In this document: piece by piece, positions 47,078-56,763 of the stretch
Numbering within the stretch: position 1 is the stretch's first letter
How the letters are laid out: the number at the start of each line of letters is the position of its first letter
Program-made: the position numbers and the translations under genes
Notes under the pieces: model-generated
Databases searched by the model: none
Told to the model about the DNA's origin: nothing
The model's input: the letters and a program-made list of their open reading frames with translations, nothing else
Origin: Crocinitomicaceae bacterium
GTDB taxonomy: Bacteria > Bacteroidota > Bacteroidia > Flavobacteriales_D > Crocinitomicaceae
Length of the DNA: 64,000 nt
Reading direction: 5' to 3'
Assembly: GCA_024643545.1 (NCBI GenBank)
Contig: JAHEMR010000003.1
Coordinates: 62,001 to 126,000 of the forward strand

Positions 47078-47749
47078 TTACCATTGAATTTCGGTTTGTT
47101 CCATCATGCGTAAAAATTCATTTGCTTTGCTAAAATGTTTACAACCAAAAAATCCACGGTATGCAGACAAAGGAGAGGGATGTACTGACTTCAAAATGAG
47201 GTGTTTCGATGAATCGATAAACGCTTCCTTTGAAATTGCTTTTGAGCCCCAAAGCATAAAAACAACACCCGTGTTTTGCTCGTTAATCGTTTGAATAACG
47301 GCATCAGTAAATTTCTCCCATCCAAATCCTTTGTGTGAATCTGGCTTTCCTTGTTCAACAGTTAAGACTGAATTCAAGAGTAAAACTCCTTGTTCTGCCC
47401 ATCTGGCAAGATTGCCATTTTCTGGCATTGGAAGTCCTAAATCCAATTCAATTTCCTTGAAAATATTTAACAAACTTTTGGGAAAGGGTTTGACATCTGG
47501 TTCTACTGAAAAACAAAGCCCGTGTGCATGACCTTTGGTAGGATAAGGGTCCTGACCTAAAATCACTACTTTTAATTCATCAAACGGACACAAATCAAAC
47601 GCACGAAAAATCTGTGTTCCTTTTGGAAAAACACTTCCTTTGTGTTCAACATATGCTTCTCGAACTTTTTCCGTGAGTTCAGAAAAATACGGCTTTTGGA
47701 ATTCACCATCCAATACTTTTCTCCATGATTCATGAATGGCAATGCTCAT
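47078..47749 (-). CDS. ung: Uracil-DNA glycosylase
   Basis: Family 1 UDG removes uracil from DNA. The 223-residue enzyme has the catalytic water-activating motif [38 protein letters not shown] and the DNA-intercalating loop [19 protein letters not shown]. The start at 47749 (MSIAIHESW) gives the usual family length; the frame is open further upstream into the BNR gene. It starts 11 bases after that gene's stop, so it is co-transcribed. Confidence 0.96.
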   Translation of the reverse strand: MSIAIHESWRKVLDGEFQKPYFSELTEKVREAYVEHKGSVFPKGTQIFRAFDLCPFDELKVVILGQDPYPTKGHAHGLCFSVEPDVKPFPKSLLNIFKEIELDLGLPMPENGNLARWAEQGVLLLNSVLTVEQGKPDSHKGFGWEKFTDAVIQTINEQNTGVVFMLWGSKAISKEAFIDSSKHLILKSVHPSPLSAYRGFFGCKHFSKANEFLRMMEQTEIQW

Positions 47750-47760
47750 TGTACTTCGAA

Positions 47761-49050
47761 TTATTTTTTTTGATCGATAACTGCCGTCCACAGGGTGATT
47801 TTCCCTTCATCCATTCTTGGCCAAATTGGACGCACATGTCCGTTTACTGATGCAATTCCCAAATAATCACCGAAAAACACTTTACTATTGGGTGTAAACG
47901 GCTTTTCCGAAATGGTTTCTTCTAGGAATGTCTTTCCTCCATCTGAACTTGTTGCCCAAACAACATCTGTGGCATTCCCATAATATTTTCGTCTATCGTA
48001 ATAGACAAAATGTAGGTTTCCATTCGATTGATCAATGCTCATAGAAGTTAAAAACTGATGTGTTCTGGTTTGGTCCTGGTTGACTTTAATTGGTTCGGAC
48101 CATGTGTTTCCACCATCGGTTGATTTCAATAACCAAACATCCGTATTATCTGCGCCATTTCGTTGGTCACACCAGTTCAAGTATAAAGTTCCACGATTTG
48201 GACCATCACTCATATCCGACATCAAAAATGGAAATCCATTTGCGCGGAATACTCCGGGAATGTAGAGGTCCCATCCTCCGACTTGTTTTTCCAATTGTTT
48301 TTCCTCTGCGAACCATGTATTGCCTCCGTCGGTCGATTTTTGAAACATGAGTCCTTTTGGACCTGTCCAAGTGACATAGATCTCCCCATTCGAACCTAAT
48401 GCCGGAACGGCACCTTCCACCGTATTATCCCCGTCTAAGCAATCACCTCCAAATTTTGAAATACGCTTCGGAGTAGTCCAAGATTTTCCGCGATCAGTTG
48501 ATTTTGAAAAAACGATGATGGACGTATCCTTTGGGTCTGCAGAATCATAAGCATCAAACTGTGTCCAGGTCATATAGACTACATTCGTTTTCGGATCTAT
48601 CACGACCCAATGTTTATCTTGAACCTTTGTCCCTTTTGGTTCAGGAAATGATCCCGAAGTGAATTTTCCTGTTATCGTTTCAGATGTTTGACACAAAATA
48701 CGGTCTAGGTGAGTACCCTTGTGGTAATCCGTCAAGTGAAAATAGTACAAACGTCCAAGTTGATCGTAAATCAACACAGGATCGCCAAATACGCCATATG
48801 GACTCTCCATCTTTTTGCTTTTCCATGTTAATCCACCATCCACAGAATAATGGTACCCTTGCAACACGGAACCAGCTGCGATTTCATTCGTTTTTTTTGG
48901 ATTTATCGCTATGGAAGGTTCACATTCGTTATACGGATACCGAGCACTTACAGGTGGAATCTGAACATTCTTATAATGACTTTGACCAAAAAACGACTGA
49001 GTGCTAAATAGCAAAAAATTAACGAAGCCAATAATGAAGGCGTTTTTCAT
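47761..49050 (-). CDS. Secreted sialidase-like BNR/Asp-box protein
   Basis: A 429-residue protein with signal peptide (about 1-22, ending SFFGQ). It has a beta-propeller with Asp-box motifs SVDGGLTW, STDRGKSW, STDGGNTW (twice) and SSDGGKTF spaced by about 50-100 residues. There is no T9SS tail, unlike the 977-residue BNR protein, so it may stay periplasmic or on the outer membrane. The canonical sialidase FRIP motif is not seen, so hydrolytic activity is uncertain. Its start overlaps the M61 peptidase gene by 32 bases. Confidence 0.82.
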   Translation of the reverse strand: MKNAFIIGFVNFLLFSTQSFFGQSHYKNVQIPPVSARYPYNECEPSIAINPKKTNEIAAGSVLQGYHYSVDGGLTWKSKKMESPYGVFGDPVLIYDQLGRLYYFHLTDYHKGTHLDRILCQTSETITGKFTSGSFPEPKGTKVQDKHWVVIDPKTNVVYMTWTQFDAYDSADPKDTSIIVFSKSTDRGKSWTTPKRISKFGGDCLDGDNTVEGAVPALGSNGEIYVTWTGPKGLMFQKSTDGGNTWFAEEKQLEKQVGGWDLYIPGVFRANGFPFLMSDMSDGPNRGTLYLNWCDQRNGADNTDVWLLKSTDGGNTWSEPIKVNQDQTRTHQFLTSMSIDQSNGNLHFVYYDRRKYYGNATDVVWATSSDGGKTFLEETISEKPFTPNSKVFFGDYLGIASVNGHVRPIWPRMDEGKITLWTAVIDQKK

Positions 49051-50782
49051 TTGAAGAAGTTTTAGTCAGTAAAAATTGTTGTTTTTTAAAAGGTTGGATT
49101 GTTACTTGAACAGAGAAAAGTTTTTCGTCCCGTGCGATTAATAATTCACAACTTTCCTGATTATCCATTCCACTCATCATTCCTTCGAACATTCCTTGAT
49201 CTACTCGATACGCATTACATCCGATGATTTCATCTCCCACACTAATTCCAGCATCTTCGGCACTCGAAGCAAAGCGCACAGACTTCACAATAACTTTCCC
49301 TCCCTCTTCTCTCACTGTGGCGCCAAAAGATGGATTATTTGTGGAAACGTCTTGTACATTCAATCCAACAGGACCGTAAAATTCCTTGTAAGGAATAACA
49401 TCGGTTCCGTCTACGTATTTTGAAAAGAAATCATCCATGTTTTTACCTACGAATTTGGCTAATTCCGCCTTGAATTCCGCTTCTGAAAATCCACGTTTTA
49501 ATCCTTCATAATAGGTAACATACAACTGTTGCATAAAATGATCCAAACATTTTTTTCCATCCGAATCCGCAATGATCATGGCATCAATGATGGATGCTAA
49601 AACAGAGCCACGTGAATAATAGGTCATGGTGGTATTTGAACTGTTTTCATTTGGACGATATGCCTTTACCCAAGCATCAAAACTCGCATGAGCAACAGGT
49701 TGAACGCGCGAACCAGGAGTTCCTTCCACATAGTTGATAGAAGATTGTAATTTCGCTAAGAACTCTTCTTCCGAATAAAATCCAGTTCTTCGCAGGATTA
49801 ATTCATCGTAGTAGGAAGTAAACCCTTCCATCACCCACAATAGACTGGTGTAATTTTCTTGGTCGTAATTAAATGGACCTAATTCAATTGGACGAATGCG
49901 TTTGACATTCCAAAGGTGGAAATATTCGTGTGCGACCAAGTTGAGAAAATCAATGTATTGTTTTCCTGCATATGTCCAGCGATTCACACTCAATACACAT
50001 GAACTCTTGTGCTCAAGTCCGCCTTGACCATCGACTTCGTTATGAACAATGAAGGTATAATTTGAGTTTGGATTTTTGCCAATCACCGCCGTTTCCGCTT
50101 CGACAATTTTTGCCATGTCTTTCTTGATTTGATCGACATTGCCATTGTACTCTCCATACATAGCAACAGTATGTAAAACACCAGCCGCGGTAAATTCGAA
50201 AATTTCTTGATTCCCAATTTCAATCGGACAATCAATCAATTGATCATAATTTTCAAATGTATATCGTTGCCCAGAACCTTTGCTCGAATGATCACTTTGT
50301 AAGGAAGTTGAAATGCGTTTAAAAGATTCGTGTGGAAAAATGGTCACAGATCCTGCTTGATTCATGGCTTTTTCAACGTACATAAACACACCAGATCCAC
50401 TGACGAATCCGTGAGACAAATCGAGAAAAGGCGTACGTACCGAAACTTCGAAAGAATACACCTCATATTTCACTTGGATATCTTTTGTGTTTCCTGCCTC
50501 AATGACCCACGCATTTTTCGCAGTTTTATTCACCTTCAATGGTTTACCATCCTTTGTGAAAGCTTTAACTAAATTGATATTTTTCGAAAACTCACGCACC
50601 AAATAGGAACCTGGTGTCCAAACAGGAAGCTTGACTTCCACTTTTTTGGCATCATTTTCAGAAATATTCATTTGCACTTCAAAATAATGGTTTTGAGGCT
50701 TTGGCATCCGCAGTTCATATGAAATGGACATTCCAAAAGAATGCAAAGGAATTGCGATGAGCAGTAGGAGGATATTTTTCAT
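49019..50782 (-). CDS. M61 family metallopeptidase with PDZ domain
   Basis: A 587-residue protein of the glycyl aminopeptidase family. The signal peptide is about 1-18. An N-terminal beta domain is followed by the zinc site [14 protein letters not shown] (His285, Glu286, His289), with the third ligand Glu in [18 protein letters not shown] domain spans about 470-560 ([20 protein letters not shown]). It is probably a periplasmic or surface peptidase. It overlaps purT by ATGA, which makes an odd operon with a purine enzyme, a BNR protein and ung. Confidence 0.93.
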   Translation of the reverse strand: MKNILLLLIAIPLHSFGMSISYELRMPKPQNHYFEVQMNISENDAKKVEVKLPVWTPGSYLVREFSKNINLVKAFTKDGKPLKVNKTAKNAWVIEAGNTKDIQVKYEVYSFEVSVRTPFLDLSHGFVSGSGVFMYVEKAMNQAGSVTIFPHESFKRISTSLQSDHSSKGSGQRYTFENYDQLIDCPIEIGNQEIFEFTAAGVLHTVAMYGEYNGNVDQIKKDMAKIVEAETAVIGKNPNSNYTFIVHNEVDGQGGLEHKSSCVLSVNRWTYAGKQYIDFLNLVAHEYFHLWNVKRIRPIELGPFNYDQENYTSLLWVMEGFTSYYDELILRRTGFYSEEEFLAKLQSSINYVEGTPGSRVQPVAHASFDAWVKAYRPNENSSNTTMTYYSRGSVLASIIDAMIIADSDGKKCLDHFMQQLYVTYYEGLKRGFSEAEFKAELAKFVGKNMDDFFSKYVDGTDVIPYKEFYGPVGLNVQDVSTNNPSFGATVREEGGKVIVKSVRFASSAEDAGISVGDEIIGCNAYRVDQGMFEGMMSGMDNQESCELLIARDEKLFSVQVTIQPFKKQQFLLTKTSSNEKRLHYWLR

Positions 50783-51939
50783 TTTATGTGAATTTTAGCA
50801 GCAGTGATTTTTGCTTTTTCGACTAATTCTTCAACAGATTCTGTGCCAAAAACGAGAGCGACAGCCATCCGGCGATAGGGTCTCGTTGTTGGTTTACCAA
50901 AGATGCGTACTTCTGTATTTTGAACAGCAAGTGCATTTTCTAATCCTTCGAACATTGGTGCTTGATCAGATGACTCGCTTGCTAAAACGACGGCACTTGC
51001 GCCATTTTGGATGTGTTCAATTTTTGGAATTGGAAGTCCGAGCACTGCTCGTGCATGCAATTCGAATTCAGAAAGATTTTGAGTGCCTGCAAGCGTCACC
51101 ATGCCCGTATCATGTGGACGCGGAGATAATTCAGAGAAATATGCTCCTTCTTTGGTGATGAAAAATTCTACCCCCCAAATTCCCGCTCCACCAAGTGCTG
51201 AAGTTACTTTCGCTGCCATTTCCTGTGCTTCCGCTAAGTGAACCGGATTCATTGGCATAGGTTGCCAACTTTCTTGGTAATCACCACGTTCCTGACGGTG
51301 TCCGATTGGCGGACAAAATAAGGTTGGTCCATTTTTTTGAGTCACTGTTAAAAGCGTAATTTCATAATCAAAATCAATAAAACCTTCTACGATTACTTCT
51401 TTCAAATCACCACGAGAACCTTCCATAGCATAGTCCCAGGCTTTTTGAATGTCCTCGGATGACTTTATCACCGATTGACCTTTTCCTGAACTCGACATAA
51501 GCGGTTTAACCACACACGGAATTCCACAAACTTCAACACCAGCAACAAGTTCTTCAAAACTAGTAGCGTAGCGATAAGTTGCAGTGCGCACACCCAAATC
51601 TTTCGCAGCTAAATCGCGAATTGCTTTTCGATTCATTGTGAAATTTGCTGCTTTGGCACTTGGTACAACTTGAATGCCCTGTTGCTCATAGGCATAAAAA
51701 CGCTCCGTGCGAATAGCCTCAATTTCAGGGACAATGAGGTCAGGCTGATGTTTGGCAACGATGCGGTCAAGCTCACTTCCATCCAACATATTTATGACTT
51801 CACATTCATCCGCTACTTGCATAGCAGGCGCACCAGCATAGCTATCTACAGCAATTACATGTTTTCCATAACGCTGACAAGCGATGACAAATTCTTTTCC
51901 GAGTTCACCTGAACCCAATAATAGGATCTTTTTATTCAT
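50779..51939 (-). CDS. purT: Formate-dependent phosphoribosylglycinamide formyltransferase 2
   Basis: PurT uses formate and ATP to formylate GAR in purine synthesis. The 386-residue ATP-grasp enzyme has [21 protein letters not shown] at the N-terminus, [23 protein letters not shown] (ATP loop), and [29 protein letters not shown]. The start [11 protein letters not shown] at 51939 is supported by a TACTTTTG box 4 bases upstream; the longer frame would run through the box. It heads the operon purT-M61-BNR-ung. Confidence 0.96.
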   Translation of the reverse strand: MNKKILLLGSGELGKEFVIACQRYGKHVIAVDSYAGAPAMQVADECEVINMLDGSELDRIVAKHQPDLIVPEIEAIRTERFYAYEQQGIQVVPSAKAANFTMNRKAIRDLAAKDLGVRTATYRYATSFEELVAGVEVCGIPCVVKPLMSSSGKGQSVIKSSEDIQKAWDYAMEGSRGDLKEVIVEGFIDFDYEITLLTVTQKNGPTLFCPPIGHRQERGDYQESWQPMPMNPVHLAEAQEMAAKVTSALGGAGIWGVEFFITKEGAYFSELSPRPHDTGMVTLAGTQNLSEFELHARAVLGLPIPKIEHIQNGASAVVLASESSDQAPMFEGLENALAVQNTEVRIFGKPTTRPYRRMAVALVFGTESVEELVEKAKITAAKIHIK

Positions 51940-51943
51940 AGAA

Positions 51944-51951
51944 CAAAAGTA
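51944..51951 (-). promoter_or_regulatory. Candidate -7 box (TACTTTTG) for purT operon
   Basis: On the minus strand TACTTTTG, 4 bases (TTCT) before the purT ATG; predicts a leaderless transcript. Confidence 0.6.
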
Positions 51952-52035
51952 ATGAAACAAGAAAACATTTTACAGGACGAGACAATTATTCCGGGCATTT
52001 GACATCCAATTCTGAAAAAGGGAAACAAATTTTGT

Positions 52036-52043
52036 TAACTTTG
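52036..52043 (+). promoter_or_regulatory. Candidate -7 box (TAACTTTG) for VTC/DUF4956 operon
   Basis: A full TAnnTTTG match, 11 bases before the ATG at 52055; gives a 5' leader of only a few bases. Confidence 0.55.
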
Positions 52044-52054
52044 GCTTAACATCT

Positions 52055-52813
52055 ATGAACGAATTAAAGGAATTACTAGACCCATTTGAACCCATCACTT
52101 TACAAGAAATGGATCGTGTAAAGCTGATGAATAGAATGGATACTAAGTTTGCCTTTCGATTTAGTGACTTAAACACCATTCTTCCCTTACTGACGGATAA
52201 CTATAAAGTGTTGAAAATTGAGGGGACAAGCACCCCAAATTACGAGAGTCTTTATTTCGACGATGAACGTTTTTCCTTTTTTCGAGACCATCACAATGGA
52301 AAAGGAGATCGATACAAGGTTCGCATTCGAAAATACGTCGAATCAAATCTTTTCTTTCTTGAAGTCAAACACAAAATAAAAGGTAGAACTGACAAAAGAA
52401 GAATTGTGACTGATCAATTTAATGAAGTGCTACCAGAAAGTGATTTAGCTTTTGTGCAAAATGAACTTCATTCAGCAAAAAATTTAGTTCCAACCATGTG
52501 GAATTCATTTCAGCGAATTACCTTGGTTTCAAAAACAGAAAACGAGCGACTCACATTTGACTTCAACATTGCATTTGAAAAAGATGGCGTGAAAAAATCT
52601 TTAAAACAACTAATCATTGCTGAATTAAAACAAGAAGACCTCAATCGTAATTCGGTTTTTTTCCAATTAATGAAAGAAAAACAAATTCGTCCATATCGCT
52701 TAAGCAAATATTGCCTTGGATCCGTTGAAATTTATGGTGAAGACAAATTAAAATTCAACCGTTTCAAGAAAAAATTACTTTATTTAAACAAAATAAACCA
52801 TGATGCTATTTAA
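52055..52813 (+). CDS. VTC-domain polyphosphate polymerase-like protein
   Basis: A 252-residue protein with the VTC domain (triphosphate-tunnel fold), related to the catalytic domain of yeast Vtc4, which makes polyphosphate from ATP. Conserved tunnel residues are visible: MNRMDTKFAF, YESLYFDDERFSFFRDHHNGKG, YKVRIRKYVESNLFFLEVKHK and the basic GRTDKRRIV. It has no membrane helix of its own. The next gene overlaps by 14 bases and encodes a DUF4956 membrane protein, a partner repeatedly found beside bacterial VTC genes. The substrate in bacteria is not settled. Confidence 0.87.
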   Translation: MNELKELLDPFEPITLQEMDRVKLMNRMDTKFAFRFSDLNTILPLLTDNYKVLKIEGTSTPNYESLYFDDERFSFFRDHHNGKGDRYKVRIRKYVESNLFFLEVKHKIKGRTDKRRIVTDQFNEVLPESDLAFVQNELHSAKNLVPTMWNSFQRITLVSKTENERLTFDFNIAFEKDGVKKSLKQLIIAELKQEDLNRNSVFFQLMKEKQIRPYRLSKYCLGSVEIYGEDKLKFNRFKKKLLYLNKINHDAI

Positions 52814-53474
52814 TTCTTTTCTACTTCCCTTAAAAAAAGCGGCGCTATCTAGTTCAACTTTAACTTGGTTTAGTGATGATTTTTATGTGTTATTAGTTCG
52901 TTTAGGAATTAACCTTCTTTTCCTGACAATTTTGATTCGCTTTTTATATTACCCAAAAACCCAACGAAAGGATTATTTATTCACGTATTATTTAATTGGA
53001 ACGATCACATTTTTCTTATGTTTCGGATTGATGCAAATGGACATTGACACAGGAATGGGACTCGGATTGTTTGCGATTTTCGGAATCATCAGGTACCGTA
53101 CGGATGCCATCGAAATTAAGGAAATGACCTACCTTTTTATGATTATCGGAATTAGTGTCGTAAATGCATTAGCGTCAAATGAATTGAGTGTGTCTGAGGT
53201 GGCAGTTATCAATGTTTCTGTTGTTTTATTGACTTTCATTTTAGAAAACCTTTGGTTGATGAAGCACGAAACACGCAAAACCATCAACTACGAGCGAATT
53301 GATTTGATTACACCAGATAAATATGAGGAGATGAAAGCAGATTTGGAAAAACGAACAGGCTTATCCATTAACCGAGTAGAAATTGGCAAAATTGATTTCC
53401 TAAATGACACTGCCCTCATTCGTATATTTTATTTTGCCAACGAACAAGCATTTTCCGACTACAACAACCAATAA
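52800..53474 (+). CDS. DUF4956 family membrane protein
   Basis: A 224-residue protein with about four membrane helices (roughly 27-48, 58-75, 82-95 and 112-152). It has the family block MDIDTGMGLGLFAIFGIIRYRTDAIEIKEMTYLF and a cytoplasmic C-terminal ferredoxin-like tail (NRVEIGKIDFLNDTALIRIFY). Overlap with the VTC gene suggests a membrane partner, by analogy with the membrane subunits of the eukaryotic VTC complex; that is inference. ATG 52800 or 52803 are possible starts. Confidence 0.87.
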   Translation: MMLFNSFLLPLKKAALSSSTLTWFSDDFYVLLVRLGINLLFLTILIRFLYYPKTQRKDYLFTYYLIGTITFFLCFGLMQMDIDTGMGLGLFAIFGIIRYRTDAIEIKEMTYLFMIIGISVVNALASNELSVSEVAVINVSVVLLTFILENLWLMKHETRKTINYERIDLITPDKYEEMKADLEKRTGLSINRVEIGKIDFLNDTALIRIFYFANEQAFSDYNNQ

Positions 53475-53478
53475 AGCG

Positions 53479-53486
53479 TATCTTTG
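53479..53486 (+). promoter_or_regulatory. Candidate -7 box (TATCTTTG) for lpxK
   Basis: A full TAnnTTTG match just after the DUF4956 stop and 3 bases (AAG) before the lpxK ATG. Suggests an internal promoter giving a leaderless mRNA, and rules against the TTG start at 53484, which lies inside the box. Confidence 0.5.
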
Positions 53487-53489
53487 AAG

Positions 53490-54506
53490 ATGAGAAAAAT
53501 CGGACTACTTCCTTTTACGATTTTATATTGGCTCATCACTTATACTCGGAATATCCTCTTTGATGTGGGCATTCTGAAATCAACTGTTATTCCAGGAAAA
53601 TCCATCTCAGTTGGTAATTTATCCGTTGGAGGTTCTGGAAAAACACCAATGGTCATTTATTTGACTTCCCTTTTACAAACAGAATATTCCATTCAAATTC
53701 TAAGTCGCGGTTATGGACGCAAAACGAAAGGTTTTCGAAAAGTAAGTTCTACTGATGACGCGCAAAGTGTTGGGGACGAGCCTCTCACTTATTTTCAGAA
53801 ATTTACTCCACAAACAACTGTCTTTGTTTGTGAAAAACGACATGTTGGCATCCTAAAAATGAAGGAAATCAATCCGGAATCCTTGATTATTTTGGATGAT
53901 GCTTTTCAACACCGCTATGTTACACCTGGACTTCAACTGTTATTGACACCTTTTTATGAGCAGTTTATAACCGATTGGCACTTGCCTTCCGGGAATTTGC
54001 GTGAATCAATGGAGGGTGCACATCGGGCGGACGCCATTATCCTTACCAAATGTCCAAATCTTACAGAAGAGGAAAAGAATTTCCATCGTTCGAGATACGA
54101 AATTTATCAAAAACCTGTCTTTTTTTCCAAAATAGAATATGCTGATTTACATAGTGTTGGGAATCCAATTCAACGAATAAAATCCATTCTCTTGGTGACA
54201 GGCATTTCTTCCACAACTTCCTTAAAAAAACACCTAATGGAAACCTATCGCGTTGAAGAACTTAAATTTGGTGATCATCACGCGTTTACAGAAAGGGATA
54301 TCCTCGAAATTCACAGAAAATTTGATACCTTTGCAAACAAGGAAATGGCCATCGTTACAACGGAAAAAGACTTGGTGAAAATCAAGGGACTTTTATCTGA
54401 AAATGACCGAAAGAGCTATCCTTGGTATGTCCTTCCAATCACAGTGAAAATGGAAGACGAAGAAGCGTTTAATTCGATGATAAAAATTTATGTTAGAAGC
54501 AATTAA
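53490..54506 (+). CDS. lpxK: Tetraacyldisaccharide 4'-kinase
   Basis: LpxK phosphorylates the lipid A disaccharide at the 4' position. The 338-residue membrane-associated P-loop kinase has an N-terminal hydrophobic helix (about 8-25) and the Walker A SVGNLSVGGSGKTPMVIYL. It also has ILSRGYGRKTKGF, SVGDEPLTYFQKF, LIILDDAFQHRYV (catalytic Asp pair) and the C-terminal TTEKDLVKIK. ATG at 53490 chosen as explained for the adjoining box. It overlaps punA by 17 bases. Confidence 0.95.
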   Translation: MRKIGLLPFTILYWLITYTRNILFDVGILKSTVIPGKSISVGNLSVGGSGKTPMVIYLTSLLQTEYSIQILSRGYGRKTKGFRKVSSTDDAQSVGDEPLTYFQKFTPQTTVFVCEKRHVGILKMKEINPESLIILDDAFQHRYVTPGLQLLLTPFYEQFITDWHLPSGNLRESMEGAHRADAIILTKCPNLTEEEKNFHRSRYEIYQKPVFFSKIEYADLHSVGNPIQRIKSILLVTGISSTTSLKKHLMETYRVEELKFGDHHAFTERDILEIHRKFDTFANKEMAIVTTEKDLVKIKGLLSENDRKSYPWYVLPITVKMEDEEAFNSMIKIYVRSN

Positions 54507-55302
54507 AGAAACAGCGGCATTTATTCAGGCCAAAACAAGTATTCAACCAACGATTGGAATTATTTTAGGTACTGGCCTAGGTGGACTCGTAAAGGAAATA
54601 GAAATTGTGGATGAAATTCCCTACGAAACAATTCCAAACTTCCCCGTTTCTACGGTTGAAAGTCATTCTGGTAAATTAATTTTCGGACGTCTCGGTGGAA
54701 AAAATGTTGTTGCGATGCAAGGACGTTTTCACTACTATGAAGGTTATGACTTACAACAAGTTACCTTTCCGGTTCGTGTCATGAAACTACTTGGAATCGA
54801 ACGTCTATTCGTAAGCAATGCTTCGGGTGGTGTTAACCCGGATTTCGCAGTTGGTGAAATCATGATCATGAATGACCACATCAATTTATTCCCTGGAAAT
54901 CCATTAATTGGCAAAAACATCGATGAATTAGGACCACGTTTCCCAGATATGAGTGATCCATACGATGAATCAATGATTGAAATGGCAAAAATAATCGCTG
55001 ATGAAATGTCCATTAAAGTTTCTGTTGGATGCTACGCTGGACTAACAGGTCCAACGTTGGAAACTCCATCCGAATACAAATATGTTCGTGTAATTGGCGC
55101 TGATGCGGTAGGTATGTCAACCGTTCCTGAGGTTATCGTTGCCCGACACATGAGTATTCCTTGCTTTGCAATTTCTATTATTACAGACCTTGGTGTACCA
55201 GGCAAAATCAAAAAAGTGAGCGTTCAAGACGTGATTGAGGTGGCGAGTCGCCAAGAGCCAAAAATGACGCAAATCATGAAAGAACTAATCTCCCGCATTT
55301 AA
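54490..55302 (+). CDS. punA: Purine-nucleoside phosphorylase
   Basis: A 270-residue trimeric-type PNP that splits purine nucleosides with phosphate. It shows IGIILGTGLGGL (phosphate-binding Ser replaced by Thr in GTG), QGRFHYYEGYD, LFVSNASGGVNPDFAVG (Glu/Asn base site region), GCYAGLTGPTLETPSEYK and DAVGMSTVPEVIVARH. Overlap with lpxK suggests co-translation. It complements purT, encoded nearby on the other strand, in purine salvage. Confidence 0.95.
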   Translation: MLEAIKETAAFIQAKTSIQPTIGIILGTGLGGLVKEIEIVDEIPYETIPNFPVSTVESHSGKLIFGRLGGKNVVAMQGRFHYYEGYDLQQVTFPVRVMKLLGIERLFVSNASGGVNPDFAVGEIMIMNDHINLFPGNPLIGKNIDELGPRFPDMSDPYDESMIEMAKIIADEMSIKVSVGCYAGLTGPTLETPSEYKYVRVIGADAVGMSTVPEVIVARHMSIPCFAISIITDLGVPGKIKKVSVQDVIEVASRQEPKMTQIMKELISRI

Positions 55303-55308
55303 AAAATT

Positions 55309-56763
55309 ATGGAAGCATCCATTCGCGATAAATACGAAGTAGTCATTGGACTTGAAGTCCATGCACAAATGTTGACCAAAACGAAAGCTTATTCAAGTGA
55401 TGTGAATGAATACGGATCCGCTCCGAATTCGAACATTAGCGCGGTTACGCTCGGACATCCAGGTACTTTGCCTGTGATGAACAAGAAAACCATTGAATTC
55501 GCGATTAAATTAGGTCTTGCTTGCGATGCCCACATCGCTCCAGCACAGCATTTTGCACGTAAAAATTATTTCTATCCGGATTTACCGAAAGGATACCAAA
55601 TTACGCAAGATACCACGCCTATTTGTACCGGTGGAAGTATCGTTATTCGTACAGATGATGGAACAGAAAAATCCATCGGATTAACACGGATTCACATGGA
55701 GGAAGATGCTGGTAAAAGCATTCACGACGTGGACGTTTACGATACACTAGTGGACTTAAACCGCGCTGGAACTCCCCTACTCGAAATCGTTTCGGAACCT
55801 GACATGCGTTCGTCAATGGAAGCGTATCACTACTTAACTGAAGTACGTAAACTCGTACGCTACCTTGACATATGTGATGGAAACATGGAAGAAGGTTCCA
55901 TGCGTTGTGATGCAAATGTCTCCGTAAGACTAGTTGGTGTTGCTGAATTTGGAACGAAAGTAGAAGTGAAAAACATGAATTCCATTCGAAACGTGCAACG
56001 CGCGATTGAATTTGAAATTTTACGTCAAATTGAAGTGCTTGAAAATGGTGGTTCACTTTCTCAAGAAACGAGAGCATTTGATGCATTGAAAGGCATTACG
56101 ATTTCCATGCGCTCAAAAGAAGCTGCAAACGACTACCGCTATTTTCCGGAACCGGATCTGCCACCAATTACGATTACAAAACAACAAATTGAGGCTGTTG
56201 CGCAAGAAATGCCAGCGTTGCCTCGTGCCTTGTTTCAACGTTATACAAAGGAATATGGCTTGTCCGAATATGATGCGTATAACATCACGGATAACAAAGG
56301 AATTGCACTTTATTATGAGTCCATTCTAGCACATACAAAGAATTATAAATCCGCAGCAAATTGGCTGATGGGAGACATTAAATCTTATTTGAACGAATAT
56401 GGAGTGGAAATGGACATGTTCCCATTGAAACCAATTCGCATCGCAGAACTAATTCACCTTGTAGAAGAAGGGAAAGTATCAAGTACGGTTGCATCGCAGC
56501 ACATTTTCCCTGCCTTATTTACTTCAGATGAAACTCCATTACAAATTGCTGAACGATTGAATTTGATTCAAAATTCGGATGAAGATGCGCTGAAAGGATT
56601 TATCGAAAAAGTTTTTGAATTGAATCCGGATGAAGTAGCTAGATACCGTGCCGGTGAAAAACAATTGACCGGATTCTTTATGGGGCAATTAATGAAAGTA
56701 TCACAAGGAAAAGCCGATCCAAAATTAGCGAATGGATTGTTACGTCAAATGCTCGATGCATGA
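55309..56763 (+). CDS. gatB: Aspartyl/glutamyl-tRNA amidotransferase subunit B
   Basis: GatB is the kinase/transamidase subunit of GatCAB, which makes Gln-tRNA or Asn-tRNA from misacylated precursors. The 484-residue protein has YEVVIGLEVHAQMLTKTKAYS, HPGTLPVMNKK, RKNYFYPDLPKGYQITQ, RIHMEEDAGKS, DLNRAGTPLLEIVSEPD and the YqeY-like tail domain (NPDEVARYRAGEKQLTGFFMGQLMK). GatA and GatC are not in the window. It overlaps the first TlpA gene by ATGA. Confidence 0.98.
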   Translation: MEASIRDKYEVVIGLEVHAQMLTKTKAYSSDVNEYGSAPNSNISAVTLGHPGTLPVMNKKTIEFAIKLGLACDAHIAPAQHFARKNYFYPDLPKGYQITQDTTPICTGGSIVIRTDDGTEKSIGLTRIHMEEDAGKSIHDVDVYDTLVDLNRAGTPLLEIVSEPDMRSSMEAYHYLTEVRKLVRYLDICDGNMEEGSMRCDANVSVRLVGVAEFGTKVEVKNMNSIRNVQRAIEFEILRQIEVLENGGSLSQETRAFDALKGITISMRSKEAANDYRYFPEPDLPPITITKQQIEAVAQEMPALPRALFQRYTKEYGLSEYDAYNITDNKGIALYYESILAHTKNYKSAANWLMGDIKSYLNEYGVEMDMFPLKPIRIAELIHLVEEGKVSSTVASQHIFPALFTSDETPLQIAERLNLIQNSDEDALKGFIEKVFELNPDEVARYRAGEKQLTGFFMGQLMKVSQGKADPKLANGLLRQMLDA

